Of a DNA stretch of 9,791 nucleotides, positions 1 to 6,502 are shown one piece after another (positions within the stretch are counted from its first letter, which is position 1; each line of letters opens with the position of its first letter). Origin of the DNA: Christiangramia sp. GTDB taxonomy: Bacteria > Bacteroidota > Bacteroidia > Flavobacteriales > Flavobacteriaceae. Where the stretch lies: the NCBI GenBank assembly GCA_024635735.1, contig JAGXII010000192.1, positions 1 to 9,791 on the forward strand, given 5' to 3'. The position numbers and the translations under genes are program-made. The notes under the pieces were generated by a model. The model saw nothing but the letters and a program-made list of their open reading frames with translations, ran no database searches and had not been told where the DNA came from.

Positions 1-678
1 AGGAGCTCCCAGTTGTTTTACCGAAACGATCTGCTCAATAGATTTGATCGTTCCAAAACCTGATCTTTCGTTGACTGTCGTTCCATTCTGAATAACACCT
101 ACCGGAATATCCTGTTTTCCAAAGCCTTTGAAAACCTCAACAATTTCCGGGAGTTTTCCCATACCCATTAATATCACTATCGTTGCTGTAGACTGCGCCG
201 CCAGGCAGATGTCATTTGATAATTTTTTCTGAGAAGTGGTTCCTGTGATCACCCAGAAACTTTCGGAAGTTCCTCTTTGCGTTAGTGGAATCCCGACATT
301 TGCCGGCACCGCAATGGAAGAAGTGATTCCTGAAACTACGGCCGTTTCCAGTCCGTTTTTCCTGGCGTAGTTGATCTCTTCTAATCCTCTTCCGAAGATA
401 AAAGGATCGCCTCCCTTGAGTCTTACCACATGGCCTCTTCCCAATGCATATTTTACAATAAGCTCATTGATCTCATCCTGCGGAAAACGATGTTTGTCTT
501 TTCGTTTTCCCACAAAAATATGCTCGGCCTGTGGCGCATATTCCAGCAGCTCCCTATTGATAAGCGCGTCATACAATATCACGTTGGCAGACTTCAAAGT
601 ATTCAAAGCCTTTACAGTGATCAATTCCGGATCGCCCGGTCCTGCTCCAACTACGGTTAATTTTGGTGATTTATACAT
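1..678 (-). CDS. cobA: Uroporphyrinogen-III C-methyltransferase (SUMT), 3' end cut off by window edge
   Basis: The enzyme transfers two methyl groups from SAM to uroporphyrinogen III, giving precorrin-2, the siroheme precursor; it is cytosolic. 226 codons are present, starting at the ATG whose complement is 676-678; the C-terminus (probably about 30 residues) lies outside the window. Tetrapyrrole-methylase motifs are in order: GAGPGD at residues 11-16, LYDALI at 35-40, RLKGGDPFIFGRG at 86-98, VSGITS at 115-120 and PLTQRG at 131-136. The start overlaps the sulfite reductase stop by 8 bases (ATGTATAA contains both) and is preceded by a full AAGGAGG, so the two genes are probably co-transcribed and translationally coupled. 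The pairing makes sense because sulfite reductase needs siroheme. Only the methylase part is visible; whether a CysG-type dehydrogenase/chelatase gene follows cannot be seen. Function assignment is secure. Confidence 0.95.
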   Translation of the reverse strand, partial: MYKSPKLTVVGAGPGDPELITVKALNTLKSANVILYDALINRELLEYAPQAEHIFVGKRKDKHRFPQDEINELIVKYALGRGHVVRLKGGDPFIFGRGLEEINYARKNGLETAVVSGITSSIAVPANVGIPLTQRGTSESFWVITGTTSQKKLSNDICLAAQSTATIVILMGMGKLPEIVEVFKGFGKQDIPVGVIQNGTTVNERSGFGTIKSIEQIVSVKQLGAP

Positions 679-2764
679 TTTGCACCTCCTTTGTTCTAAA
701 TGCATCCACCCTTTTCAGGAACAAATGCGCGTCCTCTAAATATTTATTTGCAAAAGCCTCTGTTGGCTCATTTTCGTTCAATTGATAAGCGAAATCTTTG
801 AAAGTCGTCGATAATTCAATCTTCCCGGTGTCCACAAAAAGCTCGTCAAATTGTGCAATGATTCCGGCCTGAGTATTGGTTTTCATATCTTCTGAAAGCA
901 ACAAAGCTTTGGCTGAGTTCACAATAGAAGTATAGGAATGGTAAATACTATCTGACCAATCTTTTCTTTCCAGCGCAGATTTCGCGTTATCGATTTTTTC
1001 TTCACTTTCGAATAACAGCGTCGCGATCAAATCGATGACCACGCCCGCACATTCGCCCACACCTACCGCTTTGATATATAGCGATTCATGGCCCCAATCC
1101 ACAAAATCATTTTCGCTGAGATTGGAAGTATCAGCAAGGTCTTTCAACAGATCATAGAAATAGGTTTTCTCCTTACGATCGTAATATTCCGCGAATTTTT
1201 CATCGTCTTCCGAATTTGCTTCAAAATCGTTTAATAAGACTCTTAGTGCTTCCGGGCCTCGTTTACTGGGGACTTTCACCACTTTATCGGCAAACCTACC
1301 CTGGCCGTTTCCTAAAGTGCCACCTCCAAGCAACACCTGAAGTGCCGGGGCTACTGTTTTTCCTACTTTAATGGACATTCCCTGGAAGCCAATTTCAGCC
1401 ATATTATGCTGGCCGCAGGCATTCATACATCCGCTGATTTTTATGGTAATATCTTTCCCGTTGATAAATTGCGGATATTCTTCCTTTAAAACATCTTCCA
1501 GAACATCTGCAATTCCGGTACTGCTGGCAATTCCAAGATTACAGGTATCAGTTCCCGGGCAGGCCGTGATATCAACGGTTTTATTATAACCTGTTTCAGC
1601 ATAGCCCAGTTTTTTTAATTCCGAATAAAAGAAAGGCAGAAAGTCTTTACGTACATGACGTATCAGAATATCCTGTCTTAGGGTCAGCCTTATTTCGTTG
1701 CCGGCATATTTTTTTACCAGATCTGCCAGCTGCCTGGCGCCACCGGTATAAAAATCACCTAACGGAACACGTATTCCAATAGCATACAAACCTTCCTGCT
1801 TCTGTTGGAAAACATTTGTTTGCTTCCAGGTTTTGTAATCTTTCTGGTTTTCAATATTTACCGAAGGAACTTCCATATCCTGCAATGGTGGAGCGGCCTC
1901 AAATTTTTCAATTTCAAACTTTGGTTGTTTCTGAGACAAAGCTGTTTTCTGCTCTTCAACCAGTTCCATAAAAGCATCTTTCCCAATATCCTTGATCAGG
2001 AATTTCATTCTTGCCTTTAATCGTTTCGCGCGTTCGCCATGACGATCAAAAACCCGGAGAACACCTTCAATTAGCGGAATGATCTCTTCCGCCGGAAGAA
2101 AATCGTAAAGTTCATCAGCATGTCTTGGCTGAGAACCGAGTCCACCACCAAGCATCACTTTAAAACCGCGTTTTCCATCCTTCAGTTTTGCAATAAAACC
2201 AAGATCATGTATATAACTTAAGGCCGTATCCTCATCTGAAGAGGAGAAAGAGATTTTGAATTTCCTGCCCATTTCCTGGCAGATCGGGTTCCGAAGAAAG
2301 AATTGAAATGCGGCGTGCGCATACGGCGAAACATCAAAGGGTTCATTTGGATCTATCCCGGCGCTTGGGGAAGCGGTAATATTTCTTACCGTATTTCCAC
2401 AAGCCTCCCTTAGGGTGACATCGTCTTTCTCCAATTGTGCCCAAAGCTCCGGGGTCCGGTCCAGGCTCACGTAATGGATCTGGATATCCTGGCGGGTGGT
2501 TATATGCAATCGCCCTTTGGAATATTCATCAGAAACATCGGCGATTCGATGTAACTGTTCCGAAGATACTCTTCCAAACGGCAGTTTTATACGAACCATT
2601 TGAACTCCCGATTGTCTTTGTCCATAGACCCCACGGGCGAGACGCAGGCTTCGGAATTTCTCTTCATCAGCCTTTCCTTCCCGGAATAATCTTATCTTCT
2701 TTTCTAAATCCAAAATGTCCTGTTCGACAACGGGATTTTCAATTTCGGTTCTAAAACTTTGCAT
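671..2764 (-). CDS. Siroheme-[4Fe-4S] sulfite reductase with extra C-terminal (HEPN-like) domain
   Basis: Probable assimilatory sulfite reductase hemoprotein, reducing sulfite to sulfide with six electrons. The 697-residue product shows the duplicated nitrite/sulfite reductase fold: ferredoxin-like half-domains at about 45-118 and 320-385, each followed by a siroheme/Fe-S half-domain. The cluster and siroheme ligands are CPGTDTC (C402, C408) and CMNAC (C446, C450). Usual homologues end near residue 550. Here about 140 more residues follow (about 555-697), helical, with a stretch near 594-623 (AKSALERKDWSDSIYHSY, then a Leu-rich tail) resembling HEPN domains but without the usual RX4-6H catalytic pair. 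The sequence alone resembles nitrite reductase too; the neighbours cysH, cobA and met genes favour sulfite. There is no flavoprotein (CysJ) gene in view, so ferredoxin is the likely donor. Upstream is a Met-codon attenuator; downstream cobA overlaps by 8 bases. The start ATG is preceded by AAAGATC, with no Shine-Dalgarno. Confidence 0.88.
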   Translation of the reverse strand: MQSFRTEIENPVVEQDILDLEKKIRLFREGKADEEKFRSLRLARGVYGQRQSGVQMVRIKLPFGRVSSEQLHRIADVSDEYSKGRLHITTRQDIQIHYVSLDRTPELWAQLEKDDVTLREACGNTVRNITASPSAGIDPNEPFDVSPYAHAAFQFFLRNPICQEMGRKFKISFSSSDEDTALSYIHDLGFIAKLKDGKRGFKVMLGGGLGSQPRHADELYDFLPAEEIIPLIEGVLRVFDRHGERAKRLKARMKFLIKDIGKDAFMELVEEQKTALSQKQPKFEIEKFEAAPPLQDMEVPSVNIENQKDYKTWKQTNVFQQKQEGLYAIGIRVPLGDFYTGGARQLADLVKKYAGNEIRLTLRQDILIRHVRKDFLPFFYSELKKLGYAETGYNKTVDITACPGTDTCNLGIASSTGIADVLEDVLKEEYPQFINGKDITIKISGCMNACGQHNMAEIGFQGMSIKVGKTVAPALQVLLGGGTLGNGQGRFADKVVKVPSKRGPEALRVLLNDFEANSEDDEKFAEYYDRKEKTYFYDLLKDLADTSNLSENDFVDWGHESLYIKAVGVGECAGVVIDLIATLLFESEEKIDNAKSALERKDWSDSIYHSYTSIVNSAKALLLSEDMKTNTQAGIIAQFDELFVDTGKIELSTTFKDFAYQLNENEPTEAFANKYLEDAHLFLKRVDAFRTKEVQNV
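685..691 (-). promoter_or_regulatory. Strong Shine-Dalgarno for cobA inside the sulfite reductase gene
   Basis: On the minus strand AAGGAGG stands 6 nt before the cobA ATG, within the last codons (Lys-Glu-Val) of the sulfite reductase gene. Flavobacterial genes rarely carry such a site and the other starts in this window have A-rich leaders instead. It supports the chosen start and suggests reinitiation or coupled translation over the overlapping stop/start. Confidence 0.75.
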
Positions 2765-2894
2765 GATCTTTACTATTTAAAATTCTGTACTAATTCTATT
2801 TTTCTGCTTACTATAGATGCTGAAATAAGTTCAGGGTCTTTTACATGAGTTCGAATATTAATTGGCGATTATTCAATTCTTAACTCCTCAAATG
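2765..2894 (-). other. Leader segment between attenuator and sulfite reductase start
   Basis: About 130 bases separate the attenuator hairpin from the sulfite reductase ATG. I see no TAnnTTTG promoter, no strong hairpin and no credible small gene here (the one internal ATG, at 2846-2844 on the minus strand, is followed directly by TAA). It looks like 5' UTR that would be transcribed only after readthrough of the attenuator. Confidence 0.5.
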
Positions 2895-2933
2895 AAAAAA
2901 GTCCTTTTAGCATGATACTTAAAAGGACTTTTT
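2895..2933 (-). terminator. Intrinsic terminator hairpin of the sulfite reductase leader (attenuator A)
   Basis: Perfect 14-bp stem, AAAAAGTCCTTTTA at 2920-2933 (minus strand) with TAAAAGGACTTTTT at 2896-2909, and a 10-nt loop; the minus-strand transcript then has six U residues (2895-2900). It lies before the sulfite reductase gene, not after it. A simple terminator for cysH would be possible, but the Met-rich reading frame just upstream and a competing pairing (2956-2964 with 2917-2925) make an attenuator the better reading. Confidence 0.8.
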
Positions 2934-2958
2934 ATAATTCAGTTTATAAAACAGACTT

Positions 2959-3021
2959 CTAAGTGTGAGGCGAATAGCGCATACACATAAAAAACATCAT
3001 ATTTTTTGAACGATAATTCAT
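2959..3021 (-). CDS. Met-rich leader peptide A (20 codons) upstream of sulfite reductase
   Basis: A 20-codon frame starts 13 nt after the cysH stop and ends 25 nt before the terminator hairpin. Five residues are Met and one is Cys; its core is NMMFFMCMRYS, containing the codons ATG TGT ATG. The segment ACTTAGAAG (2956-2964), which covers the last sense codon and the TAG stop, can pair with CTTTTAAGT (2917-2925; 9 pairs, one G-U) in the 5' arm of the terminator. A ribosome stalled on Met or Cys codons would leave this segment free to block the terminator; a ribosome at the stop would cover it. I found no clear promoter of its own, so it is probably read from the cysH transcript. The peptide itself probably has no function. 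The evidence is codon content, placement and pairing; translation is inferred. Confidence 0.75.
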   Translation of the reverse strand: MNYRSKNMMFFMCMRYSPHT

Positions 3022-3034
3022 TATATCTTAAAAA

Positions 3035-3664
3035 TTAGGCATGGAGTCCACACTCCCTGTTTGACATTACTTTTGTGGGATCAAAATATTTAAATTCATT
3101 AGGCAGATTATTCTCTCTTAAATATTCATCCAGTTTTTCATCGCTCCAATGATAAAAAGGACTCACTTTTAATAACCCATCTTTACTGTAACTAAGAATG
3201 TCAATACTATCTCTAAAACTAGTTTGACCTTTTCTAAGATTTGTAAACCATACGTCAGGCTTTTGTTGAGCCATCGCTCTTTGAAAAGGTTCCAGTTTCA
3301 CCTGTCTTGTGAATTCGGCATGTAGGGGACTATCTACTCCTGGAATACCATTATTTAGAGCATCGCGGTAGGCCGCTGTATTTTTTGGAATATATAGCTT
3401 AACGTTAAGATCTAATTGATCTATAACCTCCCTCGCATGTTTATAGGTTTGCGGAGTATTATATCCCGTATCGCACCATATTACAGTGGTATCGGGTTGC
3501 TCACTTGTGACCGCATGAAGTATGGCTGCCTCATATGGGCGAAAATTTGTGGTCACCACTGGTTTATTACTGTTCAATAAGACCCATCTAATAATTTCTG
3601 AAGGATCTATTCCCCGAAGCTGACTGCTTAGGGTTTTTAATTCTTTGGGTGAATACTTTCTCAT
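3035..3664 (-). CDS. cysH: PAPS/APS reductase family protein (CysH type)
   Basis: Reduces activated sulfate (PAPS or APS) to sulfite, feeding the sulfite reductase encoded next. The 209-residue product carries family marks: TTNFRPYEAAILH at 38-50 in the position of the PP-loop, CDTGYNTPQTY at 64-74, WFTNLRKGQTSFRDS at 139-153 and the C-terminal ECGLH with the catalytic Cys205. It is shorter than E. coli CysH (about 244), with little between the KVSPFYHWSD region and the C-terminal cysteine. Only C64 and C205 are present, so the CC...CXXC cluster motif of [4Fe-4S] APS reductases is missing; this favours a cluster-free, thioredoxin-type enzyme, though substrate choice cannot be read from sequence. 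The gene has its own promoter (3729-3759) with an inverted repeat at the likely start site, and is followed after 13 nt by Met leader A. Confidence 0.9.
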   Translation of the reverse strand: MRKYSPKELKTLSSQLRGIDPSEIIRWVLLNSNKPVVTTNFRPYEAAILHAVTSEQPDTTVIWCDTGYNTPQTYKHAREVIDQLDLNVKLYIPKNTAAYRDALNNGIPGVDSPLHAEFTRQVKLEPFQRAMAQQKPDVWFTNLRKGQTSFRDSIDILSYSKDGLLKVSPFYHWSDEKLDEYLRENNLPNEFKYFDPTKVMSNRECGLHA

Positions 3665-3700
3665 AATTTCCTATTTTAGGGAGCTTATTTCTTAAGCCTA

Positions 3701-3725
3701 TTAACCTATCGGTTTACTAGGTTTA
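3701..3725. promoter_or_regulatory. Inverted repeat at the cysH transcription start, candidate operator
   Basis: AACCTA (3703-3708) and TAGGTT (3718-3723) form a perfect 6-bp inverted repeat with a 9-bp spacer; the outer flanks extend it to 8 bp with one mismatch. Further CCTA/TAGG elements sit at 3670-3680 (CCTATTTTAGG) and 3697-3700. The repeat lies just downstream of the cysH TAGTTTTG element, where a repressor would block initiation. The Rrf2 protein encoded next door is the obvious candidate, by inference only. Confidence 0.5.
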
Positions 3726-3728
3726 AAA

Positions 3729-3759
3729 CAAAACTAAACTTCAATTATCTTTTGACCAA
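3729..3759 (-). promoter_or_regulatory. Bacteroidota-type promoter of cysH
   Basis: On the minus strand TTG (3757-3759), 20 nt, then TAGTTTTG (3729-3736), an exact match to TAnnTTTG with an acceptable spacer. Predicted start is near 3722, giving a 5' UTR of about 58 nt. It separates cysH from the metY-metX-metZ-rrf2 group. Confidence 0.65.
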
Positions 3760-3790
3760 TTATTTATGTTATAAATTTTTATTTTAACAT

Positions 3791-4210
3791 TCAGGAGTTG
3801 AAAAAAGCTATATCCTGTAATGTATTTTCGCCAAGTACGTTTAAGGATGCGTCCCTTACCTGAATCATTAATTTGTGAACCGAACAGGTTTTTTCATCAG
3901 GACAATCATCACATTTTTCATAATAGTTAAGGCTTACACAGGGCACCATAGCTATAGGACCTTCTAAAACTCTAATCACAGCGGTCATTTTTATCTCTTC
4001 CGGTTCTTTTATAAGATAATAACCACCGCCTTTTCCTTTTTTAGAGCCAAGAAATCCCGATTTTCTTAATTCAAGTAGAATACTTTCCAGAAACTTCTGT
4101 GAAATATTCTCACTCTCAGAGATTTCTGAGGCCTGTACAGGTTTCCTGTCTTTTTTTCTGGCAATATATGCCAGCGCCTTAATTCCGTACTTGGTCTTTT
4201 TTGAAAGCAT
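3791..4210 (-). CDS. Rrf2-family transcriptional regulator with four-cysteine segment
   Basis: DNA-binding regulator of 139 residues, normal length for Rrf2/IscR/CymR proteins. The N-terminal winged helix is clear: MLSKKTKYGIKALAYIA, then a recognition-helix region near 27-50 (ISQKFLESILLELRKSGFL) and the glycine-rich wing SKKGKGGGYYL at 56-66. The dimer/sensor part carries C91, C100, C103 and C109. IscR-type proteins bind a cluster with a CX5CX5C set; here only C103-X5-C109 has that spacing, so a cluster or thiol switch with different geometry is possible. It lies 33 nt after metZ and upstream of cysH, so a role in controlling sulfur assimilation, analogous to CymR in Firmicutes, is likely. 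The signal it reads is unknown. Confidence 0.88.
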   Translation of the reverse strand: MLSKKTKYGIKALAYIARKKDRKPVQASEISESENISQKFLESILLELRKSGFLGSKKGKGGGYYLIKEPEEIKMTAVIRVLEGPIAMVPCVSLNYYEKCDDCPDEKTCSVHKLMIQVRDASLNVLGENTLQDIAFFNS

Positions 4211-4215
4211 AGGAC

Positions 4216-4231
4216 GAATATAAAAATATTC
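4216..4231. promoter_or_regulatory. Perfect inverted repeat just before rrf2 start
   Basis: GAATATAAAAATATTC is a 6-bp perfect inverted repeat with 4-bp spacer, ending 5 nt before the rrf2 ATG, in the 33-nt gap after metZ. It could be an autoregulatory operator or an RNA hairpin. It is AT-rich and short, so chance is not excluded. Confidence 0.35.
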
Positions 4232-4243
4232 CCTTTGCCAGCT

Positions 4244-5407
4244 TTAATTGTTTAATGCGTTTTTTAAATCATTAATAATATCATCTACATGTTCAAGTCC
4301 TACCGAAACTCTCACCAATCCTTCCGAAATTCTCGCCGCTTCCAGTTCCTCAGGCGATAACTTACTATGTGTCGTGGAGGCCGGATGCGTTACGATGGTA
4401 CGGGTATCCCCAAGATTAGCAGACCTGGAACATAACTGTAGTTTATCTATAAACTTTCTACCGGCATCGAGTCCTCCTTTTATTTGAAATGCCACCACGT
4501 TTCCTCCTAATCTCATTTGCTTTTTCGCCACTTCATACTGTGGATGAGATTTCAAAAAAGGATATTTTACCTGTTCTGCATTTACCTCAGCCTCCAGAAA
4601 TTCAGCAACTTTTAAGGCATTTTCACAATGTTTCTCAAGTCTTACTGGTAATGTTTCCAGACTTTTTGATAATACCCAGGCATTAAAAGGAGAAAGAGCC
4701 GGTCCTGTATTTCTACTAAATAAATAAATTTCCCTCACCAGATCTTCTCTTCCAACTGTTACCCCACCTAATACTCTCCCCTGCCCGTCGATAAGCTTTG
4801 TTGCCGAATGTATTACCAGATCTGCTCCATATTTAATAGGATTTTGAATATATGGCGTAGCAAAACAGTTATCGACAATGAGTATTAAATCATGCTTTTT
4901 CGCTATTCGTCCTAATTCTTCAAGATCCAGAATATCCACACCAGGATTTGTTGGGGTTTCAGCAAACAGGATCTTTGTTTCAGGCCTTATTAAACCTTCA
5001 ATAGTTTCTGGTTCATGAACATTAAAATAACTATGTGAAATATTCCACTTTGGAAAATACCTGGTAAAAAGTCCATGAGTAGATCCAAAGACCGATCTGG
5101 CCGAAAGAACATGATCCCCACTATCGAGCAATGCTGCGAGACTCGAAAATACCGCCGCCATTCCCGTAGCAAAAGCATAACCGGCTTCTGCGCCCTCCAT
5201 TTTTACTATTTTTTCTACGAATTCTGAAGTATTCGGATTGGTGAACCTGCTGTAAATGTTTCTTTCTTTTTCTTCAGCAAAACTGGCTCTCATATCTTCA
5301 GAATCCTCAAAAACATAACTAGATGTGAGGTATAATGGTGTGGAATGCTCCTGAAATTGTGTTCTTTCAGTTTGTGTTCTTACCGCAATGGTCTCGAAAT
5401 TTTCCAT
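4244..5407 (-). CDS. metZ: O-succinylhomoserine sulfhydrylase-like PLP enzyme (Cys/Met metabolism)
   Basis: PLP-dependent gamma-replacement enzyme forming homocysteine (or cystathionine) from an acylated homoserine; cytosolic. 387 residues, usual for the MetB/MetZ group. Visible motifs are SRFTNPNT at 53-60 (phosphate contact region), ATGMAA at 80-85, VDNCFATPY at 178-186 with the cofactor Asp179, and HSATKLIDGQGRVLGG with the Schiff-base Lys204. The DGQGRVLGG extension and GPALSPFNAW are typical of MetZ rather than cystathionine gamma-synthase or gamma-lyase. It starts 5 nt after the metX stop, so is co-transcribed with metX. Since MetX here is annotated by family as an acetyltransferase, the real acyl substrate of this enzyme is uncertain. 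rrf2 follows after 33 nt. Confidence 0.85.
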   Translation of the reverse strand: MENFETIAVRTQTERTQFQEHSTPLYLTSSYVFEDSEDMRASFAEEKERNIYSRFTNPNTSEFVEKIVKMEGAEAGYAFATGMAAVFSSLAALLDSGDHVLSARSVFGSTHGLFTRYFPKWNISHSYFNVHEPETIEGLIRPETKILFAETPTNPGVDILDLEELGRIAKKHDLILIVDNCFATPYIQNPIKYGADLVIHSATKLIDGQGRVLGGVTVGREDLVREIYLFSRNTGPALSPFNAWVLSKSLETLPVRLEKHCENALKVAEFLEAEVNAEQVKYPFLKSHPQYEVAKKQMRLGGNVVAFQIKGGLDAGRKFIDKLQLCSRSANLGDTRTIVTHPASTTHSKLSPEELEAARISEGLVRVSVGLEHVDDIINDLKNALNN

Positions 5408-5412
5408 ATTTA

Positions 5413-6441
5413 TTATTTACTGCTTACTTTCTCTTTTTCGGTAAAAGATTTGTCTATGCCTTCATTTTTAAAGATTCGGGTCTGAAATACTGGTTTTAGA
5501 AACCGGTTCAACTGATCGGTCTCTATCAAAAAAGCATCATGTCCATGAATCGATTTTATTTCATGAATGCTTATATCATTTTTCAATAATGATAATTCCA
5601 CATAGGTATTCCAGTTTTCGTCTGCCAGGAAAAAGAGATCTGAATTTACAGTAACTATGTGAATATGACCTTTTATACTTTTTGCCGCTTCAATATAATT
5701 TCCGCTGCCATGACTAATATCAATGGTCGTTAAAAGATGATTCATCAACTTATAAGATTGCAGCGTAAATCTGTGCTTTAGTTTCTCTCCATGATGCAAT
5801 AGCCAGTTCTCCACTTCAAAACTCCTATTCTCATTATTCCTTTTACCTTCAAATTTTTGAGCCAGAGACTGGGGGGTTCTGTAAAAAGTCATCGCATGCA
5901 TACGGGCATCGTGCACCGGATTTGAAGAATTATTCAAAATATGATCCTGGATTCTGCAATTTGCCACCAGCCAATCGGTCGCTTTATAATCTGTGGCTAT
6001 GGGAATAATATGTTCTGTAAGTTCCGGTTTTAACACGGCAAGTTCCCAGGCTAAAGCTCCACCAATGGAACCACCAATGATTGCAAAAAGTTTGTCAATT
6101 TTCAATTCTTCCAGGGCCAGAGCCTGAATTTTTGCGATATCGGTAAGCGTGAATTTTTTATAATTTTCAAAGAACTGGTCTTGGTGACCTTTAAATCCAT
6201 TCCCTGGAATATTAAAAGCCAGAATACAATAATGATCTACATCGATACATTTATTTTTTCCGATAAGATCTTTCCACCAGCCTTCATTCCCTGTCACCAG
6301 GGAGTTTCCGGTAAGTGCATGATTCACTAAAACCACAGGAGCCTCCTCCGGACTTTTTCCGAAGAATTGAAAACTCAGATTAATATCCTGCTGTGTTCCG
6401 GCAGAATTTTTAAAATTATGTATGGTTAACTCTTCTAGCAT
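5413..6441 (-). CDS. metX: Homoserine O-acyltransferase, alpha/beta-hydrolase fold (MetX family)
   Basis: Activates homoserine by acylation, probably with acetyl-CoA, the first committed step of methionine synthesis. The 342-residue product shows the family's features: oxyanion-hole motif NHALTGNS at 40-47, the nucleophile elbow GGSIGG with Ser125, the Asp in NSDLFF (D268) and the His in HGHDAF (H301), in the order of the catalytic triad. Length fits the short bacteroidotal form (other MetX are about 350-380). Between metY (61 nt upstream, with a hairpin in the gap) and metZ (5 nt downstream), it supplies the substrate of both. Acetyl versus succinyl specificity in this fold depends on few residues and cannot be settled here. 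Confidence 0.88.
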   Translation of the reverse strand: MLEELTIHNFKNSAGTQQDINLSFQFFGKSPEEAPVVLVNHALTGNSLVTGNEGWWKDLIGKNKCIDVDHYCILAFNIPGNGFKGHQDQFFENYKKFTLTDIAKIQALALEELKIDKLFAIIGGSIGGALAWELAVLKPELTEHIIPIATDYKATDWLVANCRIQDHILNNSSNPVHDARMHAMTFYRTPQSLAQKFEGKRNNENRSFEVENWLLHHGEKLKHRFTLQSYKLMNHLLTTIDISHGSGNYIEAAKSIKGHIHIVTVNSDLFFLADENWNTYVELSLLKNDISIHEIKSIHGHDAFLIETDQLNRFLKPVFQTRIFKNEGIDKSFTEKEKVSSK

Positions 6442-6452
6442 ATTCTTTAATT

Positions 6453-6484
6453 TAATCCGGGAAAGCCTTTTCTTCCCCGGATTA
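6453..6484 (-). other. Intercistronic hairpin between metY and metX
   Basis: TAATCCGGG (6453-6461) and CCCGGATTA (6476-6484) form a 9-bp stem, extendable inward with a bulge, in the 61-nt gap. On the minus strand it is followed by AAATTAAAG rather than a U-run, so it is not a good intrinsic terminator; an mRNA stability or processing element, lowering or protecting one segment, is more likely. Confidence 0.5.
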
Positions 6485-6502
6485 GCTAATCAAACCAAAC
6501 AC

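Noticed and set aside
371..739. Plus-strand frame antisense to cobA and the end of sulfite reductase
   Set aside because: It is a shadow of two well-supported genes on the other strand and shows no protein family features.
671..2764. Assimilatory nitrite reductase
   Set aside because: The fold and ligand motifs alone would allow it, but the gene lies between cysH and cobA in a sulfur locus and there is no nitrate or nitrite gene in view.
3001..3060. A separate promoter for leader A (TAATTTTT near 3032-3039)
   Set aside because: It misses the final G of TAnnTTTG and has no TTG at the right distance, so readthrough from cysH is the simpler view.
3035..3664. [4Fe-4S] APS reductase of the plant/Pseudomonas type
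   Set aside because: The CC and CXXC cluster cysteines are absent; only C64 and the catalytic C205 are present.
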